63,171 nt of DNA from Nostoc sp. CMAA1605 (GCF_021596505.1 NZ_PJIZ01000017.1:1-63171); one strand, 5' to 3'; counted from the first letter of the stretch, positions 38,800 through 46,335 are shown. Numbers and translations are program-made. The notes: a model not told the origin generated them from the sequence alone.

Positions 38800-39762
38800 T
38801 ATTATTACCGCACCCCTGCTGTGAGTAATGATGAGGAGTTAATCTTAGCTTGGGCAGGCAGTCAAAATCGGGAACAAACTAAGCGAAAATACTATCGTTT
38901 TGGTCAAAAATTACTCGATTGGGTACGTCATCAAGGTATACCCGATTTCAGATTAATCCAGCAACCAAAGTTACTGGAATTTATTGCTAGTTGGGGTGAG
39001 GTTTCCCCTTATACTAAATCAAACCAGATTTTGATGCTCCGGTCGCTTTGGAGTTATGGGAGTGGCGAAAATGTTGGCTATTTCTTGCGGAATATAGCAA
39101 GTACCATAAATTACGATAATTTCAGTAATTTACCCAAAGCAGAACGTTATCTAGAAGATTGGGAAATGAAGAAACTAGCCCAAGCTGCCCAGCAGTTGGG
39201 GGGTAAGCATTGGCTAGTTTTTTGTTTGCTTTTTTATAGTGGAATGCGCGTTGGTGAAGTGGGGCGGGTAACAATTCCGGGTGATGAACCAGGCCAGCCC
39301 AAGGAAGATTATCCGGGTTTATATTGGCGCGATTTTAAATGGCAATTTGACCCAGTACCAGAAGATAGGGAGCGCGGATATTACACAATTAAGTTTCGGG
39401 GTAAGGGTGGGAAGTATCGCGAGATTGGCTTAGACCACGAGACTTCTAAGTTATTGAAAAAGTACCGGGGGATGGCTAGTGACAAGATGCCGGTATTCCC
39501 CAATATGTCACCTGACCCGAAAAAACGGGGGTTGCCGTTGAGCGATAGGGCGATTAAAAGGTTGATTCAAGATATCTCTGAGGTGGCTAAAATAGAATTT
39601 TCTTGTCACTGGCTCAGGCACTCTCACGCAACAAGGGCGGTGGAGATTAAACCACTGTTTGATGTGCAAGACCAGTTGGGACATACCAAGTCTGATACTA
39701 CCAAAACTTATATTCGTCCCAAAAAGGATGCGGGAACAGGTACGGTACTGCCGAGGTTTTGA
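38677..39762 (+). CDS. XerC/D-like tyrosine recombinase
   Basis: The 361-residue site-specific recombinase has an N-terminal SAM-like DNA-binding domain (residues ~30-140). The catalytic domain contains Arg in LLFYSGMRVGEVGRVTI near 192, a Lys in FRGKGGKYREI, the HxLRH box CHWLRHSHATRA near 312, GH in DQLGHTKSDTT and the nucleophile Tyr in KTYIRP. All six active-site residues are visible, so it is probably active. Family role: integration/excision or resolution of plasmid multimers. No attachment site is obvious next to it. No strong ribosome-binding site precedes the ATG. Confidence 0.88.
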   Translation: MDVTNIEVSSVEILPRHQGEVVTPNTNQQVTPELVSEVIRQYYYRTPAVSNDEELILAWAGSQNREQTKRKYYRFGQKLLDWVRHQGIPDFRLIQQPKLLEFIASWGEVSPYTKSNQILMLRSLWSYGSGENVGYFLRNIASTINYDNFSNLPKAERYLEDWEMKKLAQAAQQLGGKHWLVFCLLFYSGMRVGEVGRVTIPGDEPGQPKEDYPGLYWRDFKWQFDPVPEDRERGYYTIKFRGKGGKYREIGLDHETSKLLKKYRGMASDKMPVFPNMSPDPKKRGLPLSDRAIKRLIQDISEVAKIEFSCHWLRHSHATRAVEIKPLFDVQDQLGHTKSDTTKTYIRPKKDAGTGTVLPRF

Positions 39763-39829
39763 GGGAAATGTTAGCCAACTGACTAATAGTAGTGGGTTGT
39801 ATTTAGATGATGATGATGAGTGATGGGGG

Positions 39830-40025
39830 TGCGATAGCGATCGCTCAATTTACAGCTTTGGCGATGACCTACCGTCGGCGGTTACGCCATCGCTGTGTTT
39901 TTTTCCTCTCTGCGAGACGCTACGCGTTTGCGTAGCATCCCGAAGGGAACGCTTGAATCAGGTAGGAGCATAGTTTACCGCCGTAGGCAGACGCTCAATG
40001 ACTCGCTACCGCTACGCGATCGCCC
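39830..40025. repeat. Cluster of cyanobacterial short palindromic repeats
   Basis: The 284-base gap between the integrase and arfB contains several GC-rich inverted units typical of Nostocaceae. These are GCGATAGCGATCGC at about 39830, GGCGGTTACGCCATCGC near 39880, GACGCTACGCGTTTGCGTAG near 39917 with CCCGAAGGGAACGC, and GCTACCGCTACGCGATCGCC near 40005. The same CCCGAAGGG-type units have invaded tRNA genes and an IS5 transposase elsewhere in this window. Confidence 0.75.
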
Positions 40026-40046
40026 CAATAACGCTATATATAAGTT

Positions 40047-40460
40047 ATGCTGCAAATCTCTAATAAAATCATTATCCCCGATAGCGAACTCGAAATGAGC
40101 GCGATTCGTTCTCAAGGAGCAGGGGGTCAAAACGTCAACAAGGTTTCTACTGCCATTCACTTACGCTTTAACATTCAGGCTTCATCATTACCCAGTTTCT
40201 ACAAAGAACAGCTTTTGAAACTGAATGACCGACGCATTACCCAAGAGGGGGTTATTGTCATTAAGGCTCAAGAACATCGCAGCCAAGAGCAAAACCGTGA
40301 GGAAGCTTTAGAACGACTCAAAGAACTGATTAAAAGCGCAGTTGTAATCAAGAGAAAACGCAAACCCACCAAACCAACTCGCAGTTCTCACTCCAAACGT
40401 CTTGATAGTAAAACTAAGCGAGGACAAATTAAGTCCATGAGAAGGCAGATAATTGATTAA
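40047..40460 (+). CDS. arfB: Alternative ribosome-rescue factor B (ArfB)
   Basis: This 137-residue protein has the class-I release-factor GGQ motif (AIRSQGAGGQNVNKVSTAI at ~22-40). The C-terminal tail is basic and probably disordered (KRKRKPTKPTRSSHSKRLDS), the signature of ArfB/YaeJ. ArfB enters the empty mRNA channel of stalled ribosomes with this tail and hydrolyses peptidyl-tRNA. It is unusual as plasmid cargo. Its company here (a tRNA array and a tmRNA-like RNA 5 kb away) suggests a plasmid-borne translation-rescue function. Confidence 0.92.
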   Translation: MLQISNKIIIPDSELEMSAIRSQGAGGQNVNKVSTAIHLRFNIQASSLPSFYKEQLLKLNDRRITQEGVIVIKAQEHRSQEQNREEALERLKELIKSAVVIKRKRKPTKPTRSSHSKRLDSKTKRGQIKSMRRQIID

Positions 40461-40464
40461 AGTC

Positions 40465-40591
40465 AGGACTTACGCACAGAGGTTATTTGTGAAGAAGGGG
40501 TGTAAGGGTTTTGAACACCTACACCCCCACACCCCTATACCCCTATACCCTCGCCCAAACCCTTGATTCTTCCTATCACTGCGTAAGTCCT
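40465..40591. mobile_element. MITE-like element with 12-bp terminal inverted repeats
   Basis: AGGACTTACGCA (40465-40476) and TGCGTAAGTCCT (40580-40591) are perfect inverted termini of a 127-bp non-coding unit. The inside contains pyrimidine-rich CCCCTATACC tandem words. No target duplication is evident. A partial copy lies inverted at 33418-33477. Confidence 0.75.
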
Positions 40592-40614
40592 AAAAGTATG
40601 ATCCTCTTAAACCA

Positions 40615-40642
40615 AAAACCCAGCCGGAATGACTGGGCTTTT
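40615..40642. terminator. Probable bidirectional terminator
   Basis: A CCCAG...CTGGG stem with flanking A and T runs (AAAACCCAGCCGG, then CTGGGCTTTTG) lies 155 bases after arfB. It could end arfB transcription. From here to 40963 there is no gene I support: the reading frame continuing from 40796 lacks a plausible start. Confidence 0.6.
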
Positions 40643-40963
40643 GTTGGGGTTATCTTCCCCAGGGTAATTTATAGAAGTTATTGATAAGTTGCTTGACTAA
40701 TAATGACTACCAAGCCTAGATAGCAAATTCCAGAAAATTAGAACAAGCAAGTTTAACAGTTATCAGTTAATACACCAATTGGTGGTCAGCGTGTTTTGGT
40801 GGGTCACTCATCCCCCACTATGCGCCTTCAGGACTGCTTACTGTTCACTGATTTGATTACCTTGTTTACTCATTTTATTACTTGTGGCCTATGGAAAGCG
40901 GTGTATATTTTGGATGGGTTATTGAAAAATCTCTCCGGTAAAAAGACAGGAAAAGTAAGCAAC

Positions 40964-41188
40964 ATGATTAAGCCAACAGACATAAATTATAAAAAACTTA
41001 TTTCCTTATTTGAAGTACAACCTTCATTATTTGAGGAAATAAAAGTTAATGGTTATTCTAAAGATGGTGAAGGAAAAGAAGTTTTATATCGTGATGGGGA
41101 ATCAGATTTAATTGAGATTAATGGTAAAATTTGGCGATTTAATTGGGAGAGTGTTGAAGAATTTGGAATAGAAGAGGATGAGGATTGA
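40964..41188 (+). CDS. Small acidic hypothetical protein
   Basis: I start this gene at ATG 40964, which has an AGGAAAAG purine tract 8-15 bases upstream. The open frame extends further 5', but that part looks non-coding. The 74-residue product (MIKPTDINYKKLISLFEVQP...) is strongly acidic toward its end (WESVEEFGIEEDED). I do not recognise the family. It is followed by a palindromic HIP1-containing repeat near 41310-41345. Confidence 0.5.
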   Translation: MIKPTDINYKKLISLFEVQPSLFEEIKVNGYSKDGEGKEVLYRDGESDLIEINGKIWRFNWESVEEFGIEEDED

Positions 41189-41374
41189 GACAAAATACAA
41201 ATTTTGTCCAATGTGCAACCAGCCTTATAGAGAGAATTTTCATATTTTTTAGACACAAGCAATCCTATAAGTGCAGCCTAAGCTTTACAGTTTTACCCTG
41301 ACAGCACAACGCTACGCGATCGCTTCGTGCGTAGCGTGTCGCTTTAAGACAAGAGTAGGCTTGACGTTTAAGTA

Positions 41375-41764
41375 TTACTCATTGACTATAACCCAAGGTT
41401 GATTTTGTTGAATCAACTGGTTAATTACTTCTGGTTTTACCGGACTGTAATAGCAGAAAATGACGGCACTATGCACTGGCGCAGTTTCGCATGACGGCAT
41501 ATTACCATTACCAACTAAAACCATCTTTTGAGGTACAAACACCTCATAGCTCACCAACTTCCATTCGTGTTCGGGGTGGTTTTTGTAACCAGCAGTCCAC
41601 ACTATAGGCTCAATCTCAGCAATGGCATCATTGACTCCGACACAAACCTCCATTCCCCCCGTAAGTTCATATCCTGGTGCATTAAAGCTAGGAAAAGTCT
41701 GGATGGATGTTAAAAGCGTGTCGCCTCTTAATTCGTTAAATGCTTCTAATTCTTGTAGGTTCAT
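41375..41764 (-). CDS. Hypothetical protein, coupled to exported neighbour
   Basis: I choose the ATG at 41764, overlapping the upstream stop by four bases (ATGA), giving 129 residues (MNLQELEAFNELRGD...). The fold looks beta-rich (YELTGGMEVCVGVNDAIAEI, SYEVFVPQKMVLVGNG) and there is no export signal in this frame. Because it is coupled to a gene for an exported protein, the two may form an immunity/effector or partner pair, but this is inference only. Confidence 0.55.
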   Translation of the reverse strand: MNLQELEAFNELRGDTLLTSIQTFPSFNAPGYELTGGMEVCVGVNDAIAEIEPIVWTAGYKNHPEHEWKLVSYEVFVPQKMVLVGNGNMPSCETAPVHSAVIFCYYSPVKPEVINQLIQQNQPWVIVNE

Positions 41765-42246
41765 CTGTGATCTCCAAAACTTGTTGTTTCTCCAGGAAAA
41801 ATACACCAGTATCCACCACCTGCTGCAAGATGACTTCTCTTGAGTGTTTTACCTATCCTTTTAGCAATCTTGTAACAATCAGCAACACTATTAGCCCAGT
41901 GAGCATCCCCTAATTTTGCTGCCTCTATTCCAGAAATAGCTCTACTTTGCAAAGGCTTCGCTGTACCAACTAATCGTTCAGAATTGTTGATTTGTCCATT
42001 GGCATTTGCTGCATAATACTTCCCATTTCTGGTAGATCGCCAAATATAGTAAACAGTGCCACCTACAATAGCAACTCCAATCAGCACACATCCTACCCCA
42101 GCCGTGCCTGCACACAAAGCTGCGGGTGCAAGTACCGCAGGATTCGCACTCACTAGGCGCGGTGGTAAAGCAGTCGTAGACAGAACAAGGCTTGTTCCTA
42201 TAGCCACAATTTGACGAGAAGTTATTTTTGACTTGAATTTCAGCAT
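41761..42246 (-). CDS. Exported or membrane hypothetical protein
   Basis: The 161-residue protein begins with a basic-hydrophobic signal-like segment (residues 1-35: ITSRQIVAIGTSLVLSTTAL). A second hydrophobic span follows (~40-70: CAGTAGVGCVLIGVAIVGGT). The rest is soluble (residues ~72-161), with a GKYYAANANGQINN start and an AHWANSVADCYKIAKRIGKT segment. The topology suggests a membrane-anchored or secreted small protein. I recognise no family. Confidence 0.6.
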   Translation of the reverse strand: MLKFKSKITSRQIVAIGTSLVLSTTALPPRLVSANPAVLAPAALCAGTAGVGCVLIGVAIVGGTVYYIWRSTRNGKYYAANANGQINNSERLVGTAKPLQSRAISGIEAAKLGDAHWANSVADCYKIAKRIGKTLKRSHLAAGGGYWCIFPGETTSFGDHR

Positions 42247-42300
42247 ATTTTAATAGTTTTGAGGATTCAGTTGCAGTAAAGAACGACCAGATTTAGAGCT

Positions 42301-42450
42301 TTGGTTCATGTATTGCTCTCTAGTGCTTCGCCACGCAAACTTTGCGTAGTGGCAAGCAGAGGGGCTTCAGGTGCGGAGGGACAGAGGGGAAAATTGTACA
42401 AATCTCTCCTCTGCTCCCCTGCCCCCCTGCTCCTCTGCCGACCAACAAAA
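42301..42450. repeat. GC-rich palindromic repeat block
   Basis: The 42247-42623 gap has no credible gene. It holds a hairpin repeat (CCACGCAAACTTTGCGTAGTGG near 42331, split by one mismatch) and a purine/pyrimidine pair (GGAGGGACAGAGGGG, then CTCTGCTCCCCTGCCC) that can fold back on itself. Open frames on both strands across it are shadows of the repeat. Confidence 0.6.
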
Positions 42451-42623
42451 CAGCATTTTTGGGTTGGTGAACTACTAGTTTTTCTTGGGTACTTCTGCAT
42501 CCTAGCAAATGTGGGCGTATTTGTACCAGATATGGGTCAATATTGGGATAATATATAGGAGTAACCTTTTTTGTGCCAATTCTGGGGCAGATTTGGAAAA
42601 ATATAAGCACTTAAAGTAGCAAT

Positions 42624-42953
42624 ATGAATGCAGTAGAATCAAACCCCAGAAAGGATGAAATGCCCAGAAAGGATGAAAGGTTAGCTATTCCCGCACTTGG
42701 CGAGTATGACAATGACTTACTCACTGTGGATGCGTGGGTAAGTGGTCGTACTAAGGTTGTCCAGGCACAGTCTCTTTTATGTAGCCAACTTCAGGAGCGA
42801 GACACATTGATTAGGCAGAGGGTGGAGTATTTAGCTAAAAAACGAGGTATCAGCTTTGATGAGATGTGGGAGCAAATTCTTAATGGCACTGCTCAAAAAA
42901 TGACTCCTAGTGAGAGTGAAGGACTAGAGTATAAAGCAGGGGATAAGGGCTGA
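42624..42953 (+). CDS. Small plasmid protein, unknown
   Basis: The 109-residue, mostly helical protein has an internal duplication near the N-terminus (two RKDE words from a repeated AGAAAGGATGA). A helical region follows (residues ~35-85: VVQAQSLLCSQLQERDTLIR, then VEYLAKKRGISFDEMWEQIL). The pattern resembles small ribbon-helix-helix-associated or relaxosome accessory proteins but is not diagnostic. Confidence 0.5.
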   Translation: MNAVESNPRKDEMPRKDERLAIPALGEYDNDLLTVDAWVSGRTKVVQAQSLLCSQLQERDTLIRQRVEYLAKKRGISFDEMWEQILNGTAQKMTPSESEGLEYKAGDKG

Positions 42954-43107
42954 AAACTGAAAATGGCGATGAGGGTCATTCTATGCAAATTCCGGTGATG
43001 TCAGGTTAAGTTGCCGGGATTAGCATAAATGGTTTAATTATGGTCTAATTTTCGCCTCCCCAGTGGGATAGTAGATGAGAAAGCTTATATATCCATAATC
43101 TGTGGCG

Positions 43108-43581
43108 ATGAATTATTGGCTCATGAAGTCAGAACCAGAAGTATTTAGCATTACTGACCTACAACAGCAGGGGAAAACTATCTGGGACGGTGTCCGTAAT
43201 TATCAAGCTCGTAACTTTTTGCGCCAAATGCAGCCAGGAGATTTAGCTTTTTTCTATCACTCCAATACTAATCCTCCTGGGATTGCTGGGCTAATGCGTG
43301 TAGTAACAACGGGTATTGATGACCCCACCCAGTTTGACCTAAATAGTATTTACTTTGATCCAAAATCAACTCCCGAATCTCCCCGTTGGCAAACAGTTGT
43401 AGTGGAATTCGTGGAAACTTTTGACCAATCCATCTTGCTATCAACACTCAGACAAGAATTTAACCCTGAAGAATTAATGGTGGTGAGAACAGGAAATCGC
43501 TTATCGGTGATGCCTGTTTCTTTAGCAGTGGCTAACAAGATTCTGGCGATGAGGTGTTCAATACCAACAAATAACTATTAA
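43108..43581 (+). CDS. EVE domain-containing protein
   Basis: I prefer the ATG at 43108 over the GTG six bases upstream, because the family starts with MNYWLMKSEP. The 157-residue protein is a single EVE domain (MNYWLMKSEPEVFSITDL, GKTIWDGVRNYQARNF, PGDLAFFYHSN, PRWQTVVVEFVE). EVE domains are PUA-like folds that can bind modified bases in DNA or RNA, and in some prokaryotes they are parts of modification-dependent restriction. Whether this one is linked to the DNA-modification operon on the same plasmid is open; most EVE genes are stand-alone chromosomal genes. Confidence 0.88.
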   Translation: MNYWLMKSEPEVFSITDLQQQGKTIWDGVRNYQARNFLRQMQPGDLAFFYHSNTNPPGIAGLMRVVTTGIDDPTQFDLNSIYFDPKSTPESPRWQTVVVEFVETFDQSILLSTLRQEFNPEELMVVRTGNRLSVMPVSLAVANKILAMRCSIPTNNY

Positions 43582-43795
43582 CTATGAAGTGCTTGTGTGG
43601 TTGCTTGCGTACTTTGCGAGTATGCAGATGCTCAAGTATCCAAGTATTTAAACAAAATCAATGCAGTAACAGGCTTTGTACAGGAGACAACCTTAAATTC
43701 GATAGAAACTGCGATTATGGCTGCACTTAACTAAACAATTTTCTTAGAGGAAAAAGGCGATCGCCTTACAACCAGAGCGATCGCCAACTACAACC

Positions 43796-44005
43796 ATGAA
43801 AAAATCGAAACGACAATTAAAACCTGGGGATAAAGTTGAATTCCCTTCTTATGACGAACATTGCAAGCCTTTTACAGAGAGAGGCATTGTCACAGTTTAC
43901 GTGTATCCAGACTTTCACCCCAATGGGTATATTGAGATTGTTGACAGCGACGGAAATTTAATTCTGTATGGTAATGCAGGAGAGGATATTAAAAAAGTTA
44001 AATAG
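43796..44005 (+). CDS. Small beta-rich hypothetical protein
   Basis: The 69-residue protein (KPGDKVEFPSYDEHCKPFTE and YIEIVDSDGNLILYGNAGED) looks like a small beta-barrel of the SH3 or KOW type. It is flanked on both sides by the 16-bp dispersed palindrome (43739-43754 and 44006-44020), so it sits in a neat cassette-like unit. The function is not recognised. Confidence 0.55.
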   Translation: MKKSKRQLKPGDKVEFPSYDEHCKPFTERGIVTVYVYPDFHPNGYIEIVDSDGNLILYGNAGEDIKKVK

Positions 44006-44136
44006 CTTCTTAGAGGAAAAGGCGACTTGGATGCGATCGCTCGTTAGACTTTCCCCCCACAGATGTGCAGTAGACAAACACATACTACAACTGTATTATT
44101 GAAATTAGTCCTAATTACAAATACTACAAACATTCA

Positions 44137-44355
44137 ATGACCACCAGATTCTCTTCAGGCATGAGTAGCGCAGTGCATTGCCGAACCAACAAGGGTTTAG
44201 GCAGAGCAATTGCGCTATTTGCGTTTGGGGGAATTTATCTGTTCATTGGCGATAAATCTATAAACATTGGCTTTTTTGGAGCGTTAGCCTGTTGGCTGAA
44301 TCCAGAGCAACTGAAGCAAAGCGGGAGGTGCAAATGTCTTATAGCACCCACATAG
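44137..44355 (+). CDS. Possible small membrane protein
   Basis: A 72-codon frame encodes one or two hydrophobic segments (AIALFAFGGIYLFIGDKSI, then IGFFGALACWL). It ends 21 bases before a strong terminator, which supports transcription of the region. There is no known family and the start is uncertain. Confidence 0.4.
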   Translation: MTTRFSSGMSSAVHCRTNKGLGRAIALFAFGGIYLFIGDKSINIGFFGALACWLNPEQLKQSGRCKCLIAPT

Positions 44356-44376
44356 GGCAAAAAGTATCAACTACCT

Positions 44377-44418
44377 AACCCCCGCTTCTTTTCATCCAGA
44401 GGCGGGGGTTATTTTTTT
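44377..44418 (+). terminator. Strong rho-independent terminator
   Basis: AACCCCCGC (44377-44385) pairs perfectly with GCGGGGGTT (44402-44410), followed by ATTTTTTT. The T-run runs directly into the AGGAG ribosome site of the HNH gene. The hairpin may therefore also regulate that gene as an attenuator. Confidence 0.8.
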
Positions 44419-44431
44419 AGGAGTGAATCAC

Positions 44432-44968
44432 ATGGAAGCTCAACCACCTTTTAGGCAACCACACATATTACAAAATTCAGTTGTGGTGTTCTCTAAAAAC
44501 TACCTACCACTAGCACGCATCAACATCAAACGAGCAATCGTGCTATTAGTCACAGGTCAAGCAGAGTCTGTGAATTTTGGTACTACAAAACAGTGGGAAG
44601 TTCGCTCACCCAGTATCGTACTACAAGTACCAGAACACATTCGCTTGACCGTTGGCAATCCCGAACGGCACTGGAAAGTACCTCCTGTCAACCGTCGTGA
44701 AGTTTTGAGGCGAGACAACCACACCTGCCAATACTGCGGTAGCACCAAGCATTTAACGCTTGACCATGTGATTCCCCGCTCCAAGGGTGGACAACATACC
44801 TGGGACAACGTTGTAACAGCGTGTGAGAAGTGTAACTCAACCAAGAGGGATCGCCTACCCCATGAAGCTGGAATGGTACTGAAAACCAAGCCCAAAGCCC
44901 CAATTCACCCAGCAGTAGCATTTGCCGAACAGTTCTGGAACTCACAACGCCACCCTGAAGGTGAGTAA
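44432..44968 (+). CDS. HNH endonuclease (McrA-like, cyanobacterial type)
   Basis: I place the start at ATG 44432, with AGGAG eight bases upstream, rather than the GTG at 44423; the product is 178 residues. The C-terminal half is a zinc-bound HNH domain: TCQYCGSTKHLTLDHVIPRS, then GGQHTWDNVVTACEKCNSTK. It has two CxxC pairs and the catalytic DHV His and N. The N-terminal half (VVVFSKNYLPLARINIKRAI) is the typical partner of this family, which is nearly universal in cyanobacteria with unclear substrate. It lies directly upstream of the tRNA array. Confidence 0.88.
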   Translation: MEAQPPFRQPHILQNSVVVFSKNYLPLARINIKRAIVLLVTGQAESVNFGTTKQWEVRSPSIVLQVPEHIRLTVGNPERHWKVPPVNRREVLRRDNHTCQYCGSTKHLTLDHVIPRSKGGQHTWDNVVTACEKCNSTKRDRLPHEAGMVLKTKPKAPIHPAVAFAEQFWNSQRHPEGE

Positions 44969-45053
44969 TTGACTTCCATCCCAGTCACAGAGGGCAATAC
45001 AGCCATTAAATAATCCTGCCCTCTCACCTCTAAAAAAAGTTTGTAGTACACCC

Positions 45054-45082
45054 TTGACACTTCTGTAGTATTTATGTAGTAT
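45054..45082 (+). promoter_or_regulatory. Sigma-70-type promoter of the tRNA array
   Basis: TTGACA (45054-45059) and TAGTAT (45077-45082) are 17 bases apart, with a TG just before the -10 (extended -10). The first tRNA begins 88 bases downstream. A GTAGTAT word is repeated here. No other promoter of this strength is visible in the array, so all 30 RNA genes are probably one long precursor. Confidence 0.65.
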
Positions 45083-45169
45083 AAATGTAGTGAAGCAATC
45101 AAGCCTCCCAAAAAGGAACAGAGCAAACACTATCAGAACCATGAAAACTAAATAATTGCCACCCAACGT

Positions 45170-45242
45170 GGGGGTGTAACTCAGTGGTTAAGAGTGCCTG
45201 TCTGTCGAACAGGAAGCCGTGGGTTCAAATCCCATCATCCCC
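45170..45242 (+). tRNA. tRNA-Asp (GTC)
   Basis: The acceptor GGGGGTG pairs with CATCCCC, and the anticodon loop CTGTCGA gives GTC. The T-loop is canonical. It is the first gene of the array and CCA is not encoded. Confidence 0.93.
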
Positions 45243-45246
45243 GTGT

Positions 45247-45320
45247 AGCCTTGTGGACGAATAGATAAGTCGCTGTGCCTCTCAAGCACGGAGAAGCGGG
45301 TGCAACTCCCGTCGAGGCTT
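45247..45320 (+). tRNA. tRNA-Glu (CTC), atypical T-loop
   Basis: The acceptor AGCCTTG pairs with CGAGGCT. The anticodon loop CTCTCAA (stem TGTGC/GCACG) gives CTC, which reads GAG. The T-loop is TGCAACT instead of TTCRANY, so maturation may be affected. Confidence 0.75.
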
Positions 45321-45328
45321 GCAAACAT

Positions 45329-45407
45329 TGCAGTGTAGCTTAACTAACGGCAAAGCCCCAAGCTCATAACTTGGTAAATGTGGGTTCAACTCCCACCACT
45401 GCGACCA
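45329..45407 (+). tRNA. tRNA-Met (CAT), first copy
   Basis: The stem CCAAG/CTTGG carries the loop CTCATAA, anticodon CAT. The anticodon stem lacks three G-C pairs, so it is not an initiator. Lysidine-modified tRNA-Ile2 is an alternative. CCA is encoded. Confidence 0.82.
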
Positions 45408-45410
45408 AAT

Positions 45411-45482
45411 GCACAGATGGTGTAATTGGCAACACTACAGTCTCCAAAACTGTTGTTCTGGGTTCAAATCCTTGTCTGTGCG
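45411..45482 (+). tRNA. tRNA-Trp (CCA)
   Basis: The acceptor GCACAGA/TCTGTGC is perfect. The stem ACAGT/ACTGT carries the loop CTCCAAA, anticodon CCA. Confidence 0.93.
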
Positions 45483-45506
45483 TTGCCGTGTCCTGATCGA
45501 AAAAGC

Positions 45507-45577
<71 letters not shown>

Positions 45578-45610
45578 TCAACAGCTTTTTCAACTTACAT
45601 GGCATACATG

Positions 45611-45701
45611 GTGCAGAAGCGAAGTGGTCGAGCGGCACGTCTTTCAAGCGTGTAATTAGCGGGTACCCTTCGGGAAGCAAGCTACGAGTCCCGTCTGCAC
45701 T
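45611..45701 (+). tRNA. tRNA-Glu (TTC) with 20-nt T-loop insertion
   Basis: The acceptor GTGCAGA/TCTGCAC is perfect, and the loop CTTTCAA gives anticodon TTC. The T-stem GCGGG/CCCGT is intact, but 45665-45684 (ACCCTTCGGGAAGCAAGCTA) interrupts the T-loop between T54 and C56. The insert is a cyanobacterial palindromic repeat that can fold on CCC/GGG. Confidence 0.88.
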
Positions 45702-45708
45702 GCCTCAT

Positions 45709-45789
45709 GGGGTGACGAATGGTGATCGACAGCAACGAAACCAACAAACGGACGCTTGCTGGATAGGGGTTCGATTCCCCTTCACTCCA
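45709..45789 (+). ncRNA. Minimal tmRNA-like RNA (tRNA-like domain only)
   Basis: This unit fails as a tRNA: there is no anticodon arm with a 7-base loop. It matches the tRNA-like domain of tmRNA. The acceptor GGGGTGA/TCACTCC has the G3-U70 wobble and A73 that specify alanine. The D-loop part AATGGTGATCGACAG resembles AATGGTTTCGAC of cyanobacterial tmRNA. The 3' part GGATAGGGGTTCGATTCCCC resembles the tmRNA end. Where a normal tmRNA has several hundred bases, a single CAGCAA/TTGCTG helix closes a 20-nt loop. Within it, a short frame AAC GAA ACC ... CTT GCT GGA TAG looks like a tag (NETNKRTLAG, stop). The tag reading is speculative. Confidence 0.7.
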
Positions 45790-45828
45790 TCCCTTGTAGA
45801 TGTATTTCTATCAAGTGGACATTGATTT

Positions 45829-45913
45829 GGGTCGGTATCCAAGTCCGGTTGAAGGAAGCCGTCTGTAAAACGGATGCCTCTGTGCTTCGTAGGTTCAAAT
45901 CCTACCCGGCCCA
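45829..45913 (+). tRNA. tRNA-Tyr (GTA)
   Basis: The acceptor GGGTCGG/CCGGCCC is sound, the loop CTGTAAA gives GTA, and the normal long variable arm of class II is present. Confidence 0.93.
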
Positions 45914-45917
45914 TTAT

Positions 45918-46005
45918 GGAGAGATTGCTATTGGCAGGGCAAGCTGTTTGCTAAACAGTCGTGAGATTCAGTATCTCACTGTGGGTTCAACTCCCACTCT
46001 CTCCG
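45918..46005 (+). tRNA. tRNA-Ser (GCT)
   Basis: The acceptor GGAGAGA/TCTCTCC is perfect. The stem GCTGT/ACAGT carries the loop TTGCTAA, anticodon GCT. A long variable arm (GTGAGAT...ATCTCAC) is present. Confidence 0.93.
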
Positions 46006-46011
46006 CTTTAT

Positions 46012-46085
46012 GAGAACGTGGTGTAACTGGATAACACATCAGTCTACGAAACTGAAAAGTGAAGGTTCAAGTCCTTCCGTTCTCG
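46012..46085 (+). tRNA. tRNA-Arg (ACG)
   Basis: The acceptor GAGAACG/CGTTCTC is perfect, and the loop CTACGAA gives ACG, which needs A34-to-inosine editing to read all CGN codons. Confidence 0.93.
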
Positions 46086-46089
46086 CCTA

Positions 46090-46165
46090 TCCCCTAGTAG
46101 CTCAGTTGGTAGTAGCGCCTGTCTGAAGAACAGGAGGTCATCCGTTCAATCCGGATCTGGGGGGC
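46090..46165 (+). tRNA. tRNA-Phe (GAA)
   Basis: The acceptor TCCCCTA pairs with TGGGGGG using wobble pairs. The stem CCTGT/ACAGG carries the loop CTGAAGA, anticodon GAA. Confidence 0.88.
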
Positions 46166-46173
46166 TGGCACAT

Positions 46174-46248
<75 letters not shown>

Positions 46249-46253
46249 TTTAT

Positions 46254-46330
46254 TGCCGAGTAGACGAATTGGTAGAGTCACCTGTCTCTGAAACAGGAGT
46301 TTGTAGGTTCAAACCCTACCTCGGCAGCCA
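46254..46330 (+). tRNA. tRNA-Gln (CTG)
   Basis: The acceptor TGCCGAG/CTCGGCA has U1-A72 as in Gln tRNAs. The stem CCTGT/ACAGG carries the loop CTCTGAA, anticodon CTG. CCA is encoded. Its loop differs by one base from the amber suppressor. Confidence 0.88.
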
Positions 46331-46335
46331 TTTAT

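Noticed and set aside
42301..42610. Small proteins on both strands between 42301 and 42610
   Set aside because: The frames are created by GC-rich palindromic repeats and have no ribosome site or family resemblance.
45709..45789. An ordinary tRNA (for example the missing tRNA-Cys) with an enlarged anticodon loop
   Set aside because: No 7-base loop with U33 can be drawn, while the D-loop analogue, G3-U70 and T-arm all match tmRNA. Kept as tmRNA-like with moderate confidence.
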